A DNA stretch of 15,181 nucleotides, from NCBI GenBank assembly GCA_035604685.1, contig DATNIB010000066.1:1-15181 (forward strand). The letters are read 5' to 3'. This stretch comes from DATNIB01 sp035604685. Its GTDB lineage: Bacteria > Actinomycetota > Acidimicrobiia > Acidimicrobiales > RAAP-2. A program made the position numbers and the translations under genes. The notes beneath the pieces are model-generated. The model did not search any database, had not been told where the DNA came from, and saw only the letters and a program-made list of their open reading frames with translations. The stretch's first letter is position 1. Every line of letters begins with the position of its first letter. This document shows positions 7,840 to 14,677 of this stretch, piece by piece.

Positions 7840-10593
7840 TCATTCATCGGACGGCTTGTTGACGGCACTGGTCAGCGACGCCTGAACCTTGGACCCTCCT
7901 TGGGGTACCTCCTCTTGCGTCGCAAAGCGGATGAAGCGGGACGCCCGGCGGCGGATGCCTCGCTCCAGCCGTTCGGCGTGGGTAGGGGCAATTCGGGGAG
8001 TCTGGGCGTGGGGGGCGCGGTAGAACCGGGCCTTGGCCAACTCGACTAGCAGCAGATAGACGACCACCATCCCGAACAGGATGAGGAAGAACGTTGTCGG
8101 CAGAGGTGAAAAGCCCAGCAGCTGGGCCAGTCCCGTGTACGGCAAGATGGCACCGACCAGGGCCGCCCCTGTCGGTACCAACAGCATGGCCAGGCTGGGT
8201 CGGCTCTTGAAGAACGGCACCCGCCGGGTCCGGATCACGTAGATGACGAGGGTCTGGGTGGCGATCGACTCGACGAACCAACCGGTTCTGAACTCGGTGT
8301 GGCCAGCGTGGAGCAGGGAGAGCATCACCCAGAAGGTGAGGAAGTCGAAGATCGAGCTCACCGGACCGAACACCGACATGAAGCGCCGGATGAACTTCAT
8401 GTCCCACGCCGCCGGACGGGCCAACGTCTCGAGGTCCACGCGGTCGGTCGGGATCACGAGCTGGCCGGCGTTGTAGAGCAGATTGTTGAGGAGGATCTGT
8501 GATGGCAACATCGGCAGGAAGGACAGGAAGACCGAGGCACCGGCAGCACTGAACATGTTGCCGAAGTTCGAGGACGTAGACATCAGGACGTACTTCATGG
8601 TGTTGGCGAAGATGCGGCGGCCTTCCATCACCCCTTCGGCCAGCACCCCGAGGTCCTTCTCGAGCAGCACGACGTCGGCGGCGTCCTTGGCCACGTCGGT
8701 TCCCGAGTCCACCGAGATCCCGACATCGGCGTGGTGCAGCGCCACCGCATCATTCACCCCGTCACCGAGGAAAGCCACGTCCTTTCCGGTACGACGGGCC
8801 ACCTTGACGATCCGAGACTTCTGATCGGGGCTGATCCGAGCGAACACCGTCGTGGTCAGGATCGCCGCTTCGAGATGGTCGTCGTCGAGCGACTCGACCT
8901 CTGTACCGCTGAGCACCCCAGCGCAGTCGAGCCCGATGTCCGAGCACACCTTGGCCGCCACTAGGCCGTTGTCCCCGGTGATGATCTTCACCTCCACCCC
9001 CAGCCGCTCGAGCTGGGCGATCGAGGAGCCGGCGTCTGCCTTCGGGCGATCGGCGAAGGTGAGGAACCCGACCAGCGCCAACCCCTGTTCGTCCTTGGCG
9101 GTGAGCGCCTCCATTCCCTCGGCCGAACGGGCGGCCACGGCCACCACCCGGGCCCCCTCGGAGAACAGTGCCTCCATCGCCGGCCGAGCGCTGTCGGGGA
9201 CCTTCGCGCACCGGTCCAGGACCACCTCAGGTGCGCCCTTGGTTATGAGCAGCGGCTGGTCGGTGGGGTCCTTGACCAACACCGAGCCCAGCTGGCGCTC
9301 GTGGTCGAAGGGAAGGACGCCCAGCCTCTGGTAGCCGGCAGCCGCGGCGGCGACCTCCCCTCCTGCAGCCGCCCCGGGAGCCGACCACAGGGCCTGGTCC
9401 AACGCGTTCCCTCCGACTGGCCCCTCTCCGGTGAGTGTCGCCTCGTTGCACACCAGCCCGAGCAACAGCGGGCGATCGCTCGGCTGCCCGTCGGCACCGA
9501 GTCCACGCTCGAAGGTGATCGCCCCTTCGGTGAGGGTGCCCGTCTTGTCGGTGAAGAGGATCTCGATGTTGCCCAGGTCCTCGATGGCGACCAACCGCTT
9601 CACGAGCACCTTCTTTGCAACGAGGGCTCTCGAGCCAGCCGAGAGGCTGACCGTCACGATGGCCGGCATCATCTCGGGGGCGATGCCCACGGCGATGGCC
9701 AGCGAGAAGAGCAGCGCTTCGATGAGGGGCCGTGACAGGGCCACGTTGATGATGAAGATGAACGCCGTCAGCACGGCCGCTACCCCGAACAAGAAGCGCG
9801 AGAAGCGCGACAGGCCCACCTCGAAGCCGGTCCGGCCCTGCTTCTCGGCCAAGCCCGCTGCGATCTGCCCGAAGGCGGTGCGGGGTCCGGTTCCAACCAC
9901 CACGCCGAGAGCCGAGCCCTCGTGGACGATCGTCCCCATGAAGGCGCATCCCGGCTGGTCCAGCGCCTGGCGGTCGGTGACGAGCGCCCCCGACTTGGCT
10001 ACCGGCATTGACTCGCCGGTCAGGACGCCTTCGTCGCATTCAAGTTCGTCGACCTTCAGCAAGCGGAGGTCGGCCGGTACGAGAGCGCCGATGCGGAGTG
10101 ACACCACGTCACCGGGCACGAGGTTCACTACCGGGACCCGGCACGCCCGCCCATCCCTCAGGACCTCGGCCTCGTGCCGGATCTTGCCGCGGAGGGATTC
10201 CATCGCTACCTCCGCCCGATACTCGTTGAAGAAGCCCAGACCGACGCTGAGGGCGATGATCACCGCGATGATCACCGCATTGGTCCCACCGCCGGTCAGC
10301 CCCGACACCAGCGCCGCCCCGAGCAGGAGGACCAGGATCGGGTTCCGGACCTGACGGAAGAGGACGGCGGTGGAACGCACCCGATGCGTAGCGAGCGCGT
10401 TCGGCCCGAACTGCCTTAACCGCTCCGCCACCTCATCGGACGAGAGCCCATCGGGGCCACTCCCCAGGCGCGAGAGCACCTCATCGGGTGAGAGACCCGC
10501 TGCGTCGGCCAAACTCAACTTCCCAAATGGCGCGCGCGCGACCACGACCACGGGGCCAGCTTCACTCTTGGAACTCCATGCCGCTAGGGCCAT
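7840..10593 (-). CDS. mgtA: P3B-type Mg2+-transporting ATPase (MgtA/MgtB family)
   Basis: Imports Mg2+ with ATP hydrolysis. The product from the ATG at 10591-10593 has 917 residues (E. coli MgtA about 898). The same frame extends to a TTG at 10647; neither start has a clear ribosome site, so the N-terminus is uncertain. Domains in order: an N-terminal segment with LSSDEVAERLRQFGPNALA, a pair of helices, and the actuator loop with DEGVLTGESMPV. Then comes the P-ATPase helix-4 motif VGIAPEMMPAIV, phosphorylation site LFTDKTGTLTEG (D349), nucleotide domain with ITKGAPEVVLDRC, and GDGVNDAVALHHADVGISVD (hinge D611). The following VDSGTDVAKDAADVVLLEKD and SSNFGNMFSAAGAS mark the MgtA branch, and helices follow to the end. 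The helix-6 motif reads NLLYNAGQLVIPTDRVD, with Asn where MgtA proteins usually have Asp (NLLYD). No MgtC or MgtR gene is adjacent. Confidence 0.93.
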   Translation of the reverse strand: MALAAWSSKSEAGPVVVVARAPFGKLSLADAAGLSPDEVLSRLGSGPDGLSSDEVAERLRQFGPNALATHRVRSTAVLFRQVRNPILVLLLGAALVSGLTGGGTNAVIIAVIIALSVGLGFFNEYRAEVAMESLRGKIRHEAEVLRDGRACRVPVVNLVPGDVVSLRIGALVPADLRLLKVDELECDEGVLTGESMPVAKSGALVTDRQALDQPGCAFMGTIVHEGSALGVVVGTGPRTAFGQIAAGLAEKQGRTGFEVGLSRFSRFLFGVAAVLTAFIFIINVALSRPLIEALLFSLAIAVGIAPEMMPAIVTVSLSAGSRALVAKKVLVKRLVAIEDLGNIEILFTDKTGTLTEGAITFERGLGADGQPSDRPLLLGLVCNEATLTGEGPVGGNALDQALWSAPGAAAGGEVAAAAAGYQRLGVLPFDHERQLGSVLVKDPTDQPLLITKGAPEVVLDRCAKVPDSARPAMEALFSEGARVVAVAARSAEGMEALTAKDEQGLALVGFLTFADRPKADAGSSIAQLERLGVEVKIITGDNGLVAAKVCSDIGLDCAGVLSGTEVESLDDDHLEAAILTTTVFARISPDQKSRIVKVARRTGKDVAFLGDGVNDAVALHHADVGISVDSGTDVAKDAADVVLLEKDLGVLAEGVMEGRRIFANTMKYVLMSTSSNFGNMFSAAGASVFLSFLPMLPSQILLNNLLYNAGQLVIPTDRVDLETLARPAAWDMKFIRRFMSVFGPVSSIFDFLTFWVMLSLLHAGHTEFRTGWFVESIATQTLVIYVIRTRRVPFFKSRPSLAMLLVPTGAALVGAILPYTGLAQLLGFSPLPTTFFLILFGMVVVYLLLVELAKARFYRAPHAQTPRIAPTHAERLERGIRRRASRFIRFATQEEVPQGGSKVQASLTSAVNKPSDE

Positions 10594-10675
10594 TGGTCCG
10601 ACGCGGCCTACGGCGCGAGTACTCCCTATTCGGACGATGAGGCGCAACAGGAACGTTCACTAAGCTCAGGGGGTT

Positions 10676-10709
10676 GGGGCACCGGCCACGGCACTGAACA
10701 TGTTGCCGA
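10676..10709 (-). repeat. Short duplicated fragment of mgtA upstream of the intact gene
   Basis: Compared with 8537-8566 inside mgtA, this block shares GCACCGGC, then a 19-base identical run (GCACTGAACATGTTGCCGA), separated by a 3-base insertion. On the minus strand it reads VGNMFSAVAGA against FGNMFSAAGAS of the intact gene. The reading continues to a stop at 10666. Flanking sequence shows no further similarity. It looks like a scar of a duplication, gene conversion or a decayed second P-type ATPase. Confidence 0.45.
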
Positions 10710-10915
10710 CGCTCCGGGCAGATCGCTTCGGGCCCCCAAGGGCGCTCCCGTGCGCGAGCACCCCCGATTTCTCAACCTGGACGGCTGACGCGGTCAAGCG
10801 ATTCCGGCTCTCAAGCGCCCCGATGGAGACCGATCCGTGCTTCTCAGGGGTCGGAGTAAGGCCCTCAAGGTCGGTCGGTGACGGGACGGGAAATTCACCT
10901 GTTGACAGGGACAAT

Positions 10916-10932
10916 GTTGTCGCTTCGACAAC
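10916..10932 (-). terminator. Hairpin immediately after tRNA-Pro
   Basis: GTTGTCG and CGACAAC are perfect 7-base arms with a 3-base loop, beginning 3 nt after the tRNA discriminator base in the direction of tRNA transcription. No U-run follows (the next bases read ATTGTCC), so it may act as a U-less terminator or as a 3' trailer structure for tRNA processing. Confidence 0.4.
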
Positions 10933-10935
10933 CAG

Positions 10936-11010
10936 TCGGGCTGCCCGGATTTGAACCGGGGACCTCTGCGTCCCGAACGCAGCGCGCTAACCAAACTGCG
11001 CCACAGCCCG
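10936..11010 (-). tRNA. tRNA-Pro (anticodon CGG)
   Basis: Decodes CCG. The minus-strand sequence folds into a complete cloverleaf. The acceptor stem is CGGGCTG with CAGCCCG (7 perfect pairs), and the D stem is GCGC/GCGC around a loop containing GG. The anticodon stem is CTGCG/CGCAG around loop TTCGGGA (anticodon CGG at 10973-10975). The variable loop is AGGTC, and the T stem is CCCGG/CCGGG with loop TTCAAAT; the discriminator is A. CCA is not encoded. The sequence begins with C, as bacterial tRNA-Pro typically does. It follows the CorC-like gene by 89 nt on the same strand. Confidence 0.97.
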
Positions 11011-11011
11011 C

Positions 11012-11029
11012 CTCCGGTCGTGACCGGCG
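11012..11029 (-). terminator. GC-rich hairpin between the corC-like gene and tRNA-Pro
   Basis: The core CCGGTCGTGACCGG (11014-11027) can pair as CCGGT/ACCGG around CGTG, with outer C-G pairs across one mismatch. It ends just before the tRNA 5' end and follows the last gene of the ArsA operon. There is no U-run; it may separate the operon from the tRNA or be a processing structure. Confidence 0.3.
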
Positions 11030-11099
11030 GAGCGGTCAGCCTACCCGAGCCGATCGCGGGCGTCCCTGGCCGGGCGGCGGTGCTCTCGGTCGCCCGCGC

Positions 11100-12020
11100 T
11101 CAGGGTCCGGTCGTGGCTCGCGACGGCGGCCGGTCGCGCTCGGCTTGCCCCGGCGCGCCCTCCGCGCCGGCCTCCTTTCCGGAGGCAGGCTCGCTCGAGC
11201 GCCGTCGGGCCACCACCTTGGCGATCCGGCGCTTGTCCATCTCGGCCACGCGCAACTCCCAGTCGCCGGCCGGGAGACTCTCGCCCTCGACCGGGATGTG
11301 CCCGAACCGCTCGAAGAGGAAGCCCCCGAGCGTCACGTACTCGCCGTCGGGGACCTCGATGTCGAGGCGTTCTCGGACGTCGTCCACGCTCGTGCGGCCG
11401 TCGATGAGCCAGCGGTTGGCGTCGACGCGGACGATCTCGGGCTCCTCCTCCGGATCGAACTCGTCGTAGAGGTCGCCGACCAGCGGCTCGAGGAGGTCCT
11501 TCACCGTCAGCACACCGGCGACGCCGCCGTGCTCGTCGACGACGACGGCGAACGCGCGCCGCTGCTGGCGCATCTCGGAGAGCACGTCGAGGATCCGTCG
11601 GGACTCGGGCGCGATGTAGGGCTGGCGCAGGCGGCGGGAGATGTCGAGCGGGGTGGGCTCGGAGGACTCGCCCGGCCCCGGGCGGCGCCCGGCGCGGAAG
11701 AGGTCGTTCACGAAGAGCACGCCCACCAGGTCGTCGAGGTCGTCGTGGACGACCGGGAAGCAGCTGTGCCCGGACTCCCGCACGGCCTGGGCCACCGCAT
11801 CGGCGGTGACCGGGATGGTGAGGGCCACCACGTCGACCCGGGGGGTCATCACCTCGCGCACGTCCATGTCGCGCAGGTCGGCCAGGCGGGCGACGATGAG
11901 CCGTTCCTGTTCGGAGGCCGCGGAGTGCCGAGCGTCGCGCGCCCGCCCGGTCCCGTGGTCCTGGTGGCGCCCGAAGGGCCAGCGCCGCCGGGTCGCCCGA
12001 TGAGTCTGTTCTGGGGGCAC
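11100..12020 (-). CDS. CBS-domain protein of the HlyC/CorC family, lacking the membrane domain
   Basis: The family is associated with Mg2+/Co2+ efflux or resistance; the paired CBS domains bind adenosine nucleotides. From GTG 12018-12020 the product has 306 residues. The first about 35 are basic and poorly structured. A helix, SEQERLIVARLADL, leads into MDVREVMTPRVDVVAL, the standard start of the CorC CBS pair. CBS1 spans roughly 58-115 and CBS2 130-190 (FAVVVDEHGGVAGVLTVKDL, then EPLVGDLYDEFD). The C-terminal transporter-associated domain (about 195-285) has WLIDGRTSVDDVRERLDIEV and GGFLFERFGHIPVEGE. The last 25 residues are charged and Pro-rich. The N-terminal DUF21 membrane domain of full-length CNNM/CorC transporters is absent, as in E. 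coli CorC. It starts 15 nt after the receiver gene and is likely the last gene of the operon. Confidence 0.9.
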   Translation of the reverse strand: MPPEQTHRATRRRWPFGRHQDHGTGRARDARHSAASEQERLIVARLADLRDMDVREVMTPRVDVVALTIPVTADAVAQAVRESGHSCFPVVHDDLDDLVGVLFVNDLFRAGRRPGPGESSEPTPLDISRRLRQPYIAPESRRILDVLSEMRQQRRAFAVVVDEHGGVAGVLTVKDLLEPLVGDLYDEFDPEEEPEIVRVDANRWLIDGRTSVDDVRERLDIEVPDGEYVTLGGFLFERFGHIPVEGESLPAGDWELRVAEMDKRRIAKVVARRRSSEPASGKEAGAEGAPGQAERDRPPSRATTGP

Positions 12021-12035
12021 CTGGCGCGCGGCCGC

Positions 12036-12482
12036 TCAGCGCACCGCCGGTCCGGTCGGTTGGTCCTCGCCCACCAGCACCGGCACCGGTTGATAGGAGT
12101 CGTCGAAGTAGGTCCCTCCGGCGACCAGTGCGGTGGTCGCGCGGCGCAGGCGCAGCGGGTCGAGGGGCTTGACCAGCCAGCCCTCGGCACCGGAACGACG
12201 GGCCAGGAAGACGTCGGGTCGCCGGTCGAGCAGCATGAGCACGGGGATGTGCGGGAGGTTGCCGTAGGACTCCTCCAAGTGGAGCTCGAGGCACACCGCC
12301 ATGCCGCCCATGCTCCCCATCTGCAGGTCGACGATCACGAGGTCGGGCGGCTCCTCGGCCACGGCCGCCAGGGTCTCGGGGCCCGAGGCCACCTCCCAGA
12401 TGTCGGTGTCGGGCGTCTCGAGCACGGCCACGATCGCCCGGCGCACGGAGGGGGCGTCGCTGGCCACCACGATGGCGGGCAC
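12036..12482 (-). CDS. Stand-alone receiver-domain protein with degenerate active site
   Basis: A 148-residue single receiver (CheY-like) domain with no output domain. The phospho-acceptor is recognisable (VIVDLQMGSMGG, D52), as is the conserved lysine (WLVKPLDP, K105). Two other conserved features are altered. The N-terminal acidic pair reads A-S-D (S8, D9), so only one acid remains. The switch Thr/Ser after strand 4 is Leu (VLMLLD, about L85). This suggests weak or no phosphorylation, or signalling by another route. The start is GTG 12480-12482, 9 nt after the ArsA-like ATPase 2 stop. The region before it is C-rich in the mRNA sense, without a ribosome site, so it depends on coupling or reads as a leaderless start. 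No histidine kinase is nearby. It lies between the ATPases and the CorC-like gene. Confidence 0.88.
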   Translation of the reverse strand: MPAIVVASDAPSVRRAIVAVLETPDTDIWEVASGPETLAAVAEEPPDLVIVDLQMGSMGGMAVCLELHLEESYGNLPHIPVLMLLDRRPDVFLARRSGAEGWLVKPLDPLRLRRATTALVAGGTYFDDSYQPVPVLVGEDQPTGPAVR

Positions 12483-12489
12483 AGGGGGA

Positions 12490-12501
12490 GGTTAGCTAAC
12501 C
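12490..12501. promoter_or_regulatory. Perfect 12-bp palindrome at the ArsA2/receiver junction
   Basis: GGTTAGCTAACC is its own reverse complement. It covers the TAA stop of ArsA-like ATPase 2 (12492-12494) and lies 7 nt upstream of the receiver gene's GTG. It could be an internal operator or a short RNA stem that influences receiver translation. Confidence 0.3.
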
Positions 12502-13583
12502 GGTCGGTTGACGAACAGGCGATCGGCGACGAGCTGCAGGCCGGCCAGGTCGTGGACGTCGGACCCGAGCAGCGCGATCCGCCCGACCGGAGCGGGCGCC
12601 ACCCGCCCGGCGAGCCCGGCGACGGCCCTCTCGTCGTCTCGGGCCGCCGCGTTCAGCTGCTCGAGGTTGCCCACCAGTTCGGCGAGGGGGCCGTCGGCGG
12701 GCGGGTGGAACGACGGTCCGGGGTCCCACGCGAACGACGGGTGCACTCGGTTCACCACCAGTGCGGCCGCGGTGACGCCCGTGTCGCTCAGCTTGGCCGC
12801 GAAGTAGGTGGCCTCCTCGATGGCGTCGGGCCGAGGGGACGTCACGACCACGTAGGCGGTGGCCGGGTCGGCGAGGAGCGTGCGCACCGCGCCGGCCCGG
12901 GTGCGAAAGCCCTCCTCCATGCCCGAGAAGGCGCGGAAGAAGGCGACGGCGTCCTCCACGATCTCAGCGCCGGCCACCCGAGAGATCGTTCGCAGCAGCG
13001 CGTGGGTGGCCATGCCCATCGCCTTGAGGTAGGCCTGGGTGGGGAGCAGGAGGGCGCGGAACAGTCGGTTCTCCAAGAAACGCGTCAGCCGGCGGGGCGC
13101 GTCGAGCAGGTCGAGCGCGTTGCGGGTGGGGGGCGTGTCCACCACGACCGTGTCGTAGGCACCACTCGTGGTGAGCTCGTAGAGCTTCTCCATCGCCATG
13201 TACTCCTGGGTGCCCGAGAGCAATCCCGACAGGTTCTGGTAGATGCGGTTGGTCAGGATGGCCTGCGCCTGCTCGGTGGAGCCCGCGTAGCGGGCGATCA
13301 GGTCGTCGAACGTGCCCTTGGTATCGAGCATGAGCGCGTGCAGGGACCCCGGCCAATCGCCGGTCACCAGGGTCGGCACGTTGGGCAGCGACTCGACCCC
13401 CAACGCGTCGGCCAGACGGCGGGCGGGGTCGACGGTCACCACGCAGGCGCGCCGGCCGGCCCGCGCGACCTGCAGGGCCAGCGCGGCGGCGATCGTCGTC
13501 TTGCCCACGCCCCCCGGCCCGCAGCAGACCACGACCGGCCGCGCCAGGAGGTCACCGAGCGAGGCGGTCCCACTCGCCGTCAC
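12492..13583 (-). CDS. ArsA/Get3-like ATPase, second of pair (Rv3680-like)
   Basis: SIMIBI-class P-loop ATPase related to ArsA and Get3; the mycobacterial homologue Rv3680 acts in a complex with Rv3679. The chosen GTG 13581-13583 overlaps the upstream stop as GTGA and has a GGGAGGGG ribosome site, giving 363 residues. An upstream extension of 29 residues is low-complexity Arg/Pro sequence and is rejected. The Walker A is VVCCGPGGVGKTT (about 18-30), with the signature lysine of this class replaced by Pro. The switch region VVTVDPARRLADALG follows, then SGTQEYMAMEKLYEL. VVVDTPPTRNALDLLDAP is the switch II/Walker B region. There is no CxxC zinc motif as in eukaryotic Get3. The product lacks a transporter partner, so arsenite export is unlikely. 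Confidence 0.93.
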   Translation of the reverse strand: MTASGTASLGDLLARPVVVCCGPGGVGKTTIAAALALQVARAGRRACVVTVDPARRLADALGVESLPNVPTLVTGDWPGSLHALMLDTKGTFDDLIARYAGSTEQAQAILTNRIYQNLSGLLSGTQEYMAMEKLYELTTSGAYDTVVVDTPPTRNALDLLDAPRRLTRFLENRLFRALLLPTQAYLKAMGMATHALLRTISRVAGAEIVEDAVAFFRAFSGMEEGFRTRAGAVRTLLADPATAYVVVTSPRPDAIEEATYFAAKLSDTGVTAAALVVNRVHPSFAWDPGPSFHPPADGPLAELVGNLEQLNAAARDDERAVAGLAGRVAPAPVGRIALLGSDVHDLAGLQLVADRLFVNRPVS

Positions 13584-14542
13584 CTGGGTTCCCCTCCCAG
13601 TCGGGCGACCTCTCGGCCGAGCGCGTCCGCCAGGCGGCCGAGCTCGTTCGGCCCGATGGCGTTGGTCCACAGGGTGGGCACGCGGAGCTGGGGGAGCGGG
13701 AGCTCCCGGCCGAGGCGCGCCATCTGTTCGGTCTGCAGATCGTGCCGGGCCACCCGGAAGTACCGAGCCGATTCGAGGGCCTCGATGGCCGCGTCATCGA
13801 GGGGGCCCGTGGACCCCTCGGTGGCGCGCCGCGCGGGGATGCCCAGACCCGGTGGCAGCGGTTCGACGCAGTTCACGACCACGGGGCCCAGCTGGACCCC
13901 GGCCCGGTCCTCCAGCTGGTAGGCGGCCTCGATGGTCTCGCTGACCGGCATCTCCTCGGCCAGGGTGACGAGCAGCACCCGGCAGCGGGCAGGGTCGGCC
14001 AGCATCTCGAGGACCTCGGCCGCCTGGGCCCGCACCGGACCCGAGCGGGCCGCGTCCAGCAGCCCGCTGGCCGAGGTGAGGAAGGTGACCGCGTGACCGG
14101 TGGCGGGCGCGTCGACGACGATCAGATCCGCGGCCGGGAGGCGCTCCAGCTGTTTCACCTTGCCGAGGACGAGGACGTCACGGATGCCGGGGATCGCCGT
14201 CGAGACCACGTCGATCACCCCCGTCGAGACGAGGCGTTTGGAGATTCGACGCAGGCCGTGGTCGGCCAGGTACTCGAGCAGCGCGTCGTCGGGCGTGATG
14301 CGACGGGCGCGTACGCGGCCCGCACCCTTGGCGAAGAGGTCCGTCTCTTCGTAGTCGAGGGCCGCCGCTCGTCCGTAGGCGCGTGCGAGGCCGGGCTTGC
14401 CCTCGAGCTCCACCACCAGCGCCGACAGTCCGGACTCCGCGGCCAGGCGCGCCAGCGCGGCCGCCACGGTGGTCTTGCCGACGCCGCCCTTGCCGGCCAC
14501 GATGACGACCCGGCTCTCAGCGCAGAACGCGGCGACGTCCAT
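13580..14542 (-). CDS. ArsA/Get3-like ATPase, first of pair (Rv3679-like)
   Basis: Partner ATPase of the downstream gene, resembling mycobacterial Rv3679. From ATG 14540-14542 the product has 320 residues; an in-frame extension to 14620 covers the whiB promoter region and is rejected. The Walker A is canonical for the class, VVIVAGKGGVGKTT (12-25), with signature lysine K18. VVELEGKPGLARAYG is the switch I-like segment, and IVVDAPATGHAVTFL is the switch II/Walker B region. GIRDVLVLGKVKQLERL and LVTLAEEMPVSETIEA match the conserved body of these proteins. A TACGCT hexamer lies 9 nt before the ATG without a ribosome site, suggesting a leaderless transcript. It is the first gene of a probable operon: ATPase 1, ATPase 2, receiver, CorC-like. 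It is divergent from whiB. Confidence 0.93.
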   Translation of the reverse strand: MDVAAFCAESRVVIVAGKGGVGKTTVAAALARLAAESGLSALVVELEGKPGLARAYGRAAALDYEETDLFAKGAGRVRARRITPDDALLEYLADHGLRRISKRLVSTGVIDVVSTAIPGIRDVLVLGKVKQLERLPAADLIVVDAPATGHAVTFLTSASGLLDAARSGPVRAQAAEVLEMLADPARCRVLLVTLAEEMPVSETIEAAYQLEDRAGVQLGPVVVNCVEPLPPGLGIPARRATEGSTGPLDDAAIEALESARYFRVARHDLQTEQMARLGRELPLPQLRVPTLWTNAIGPNELGRLADALGREVARLGGEPR

Positions 14543-14548
14543 CCGGTG

Positions 14549-14557
14549 CGCAGCGTA
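14549..14557 (-). promoter_or_regulatory. Putative -10 element for the ArsA operon
   Basis: On the minus strand, TACGCT sits 9 bases before the ATG of ArsA-like ATPase 1, at the same spacing as the TAGTAT before padR. Together with the absence of a Shine-Dalgarno sequence, this fits a leaderless start. A good -35 is not seen. Confidence 0.4.
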
Positions 14558-14567
14558 GTGCCCAGAG

Positions 14568-14591
14568 CCCTTCCAGGTGGGTCCTGGAGGG
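14568..14591. repeat. Inverted repeat in the whiB-ArsA divergent promoter region
   Basis: CCCTTCCAGG and CCTGGAGGG form a 9-pair stem with one bulged base and loop TGGGT. It lies between the two divergent promoters and overlaps a second small hairpin (GGGACGAAATCCC, 14589-14601). This is a candidate regulator site that may control both genes. Confidence 0.4.
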
Positions 14592-14613
14592 ACGAAATCC
14601 CTGTTCAGACCCC

Positions 14614-14642
14614 TTGTCACTCCCGAGTGCCAGCGCTACCCT
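14614..14642 (+). promoter_or_regulatory. Promoter of the whiB-family gene
   Basis: TTGTCA (14614-14619) and TACCCT (14637-14642) are separated by exactly 17 bases, matching a housekeeping sigma-A/HrdB-type promoter. Transcription would begin near 14649, leaving a leader of about 30 nt with a G-rich ribosome site before the ATG at 14678. Confidence 0.6.
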
Positions 14643-14677
14643 GGCCCGAACCGGGGGACCCAGGGCGGGGGTGCGAC

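Larger units (their letters stand above)
10594..10935. other. Intergenic region between mgtA and tRNA-Pro
   Basis: About 340 nt lie between the mgtA ATG and the tRNA gene, both on the minus strand. The stretch includes a short copy of mgtA sequence (10676-10709) and a hairpin after the tRNA (10916-10932). An 82-codon minus-strand open frame (10666-10914) and an 84-codon plus-strand one (10700-10954, running into the tRNA) have no recognisable protein features and are not called as genes. A promoter and leader for mgtA are expected here, but I could not define them, and no Mg2+ riboswitch fold is recognised by eye. Confidence 0.6.

Noticed and set aside
10594..10935. Mg2+-sensing riboswitch upstream of mgtA
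   Set aside because: The location would fit, but I could not recognise an M-box or other known Mg2+ leader architecture by eye. A covariance-model search of this segment would decide.
10878..13922. A 1014-codon open frame on the plus strand across the tRNA, CorC-like, receiver and ATPase genes
   Set aside because: It runs antisense through four well-supported genes, including a tRNA, and its translation is repetitive His/Gly/Arg/Val without recognisable motifs. It is a GC-bias artefact.
12492..14542. Arsenite efflux operon (arsA with arsB/arsR)
   Set aside because: No arsB, arsR, arsC or arsD is present, and the paired ATPases match the Get3-like Rv3679/Rv3680 type rather than ArsA with two fused halves.
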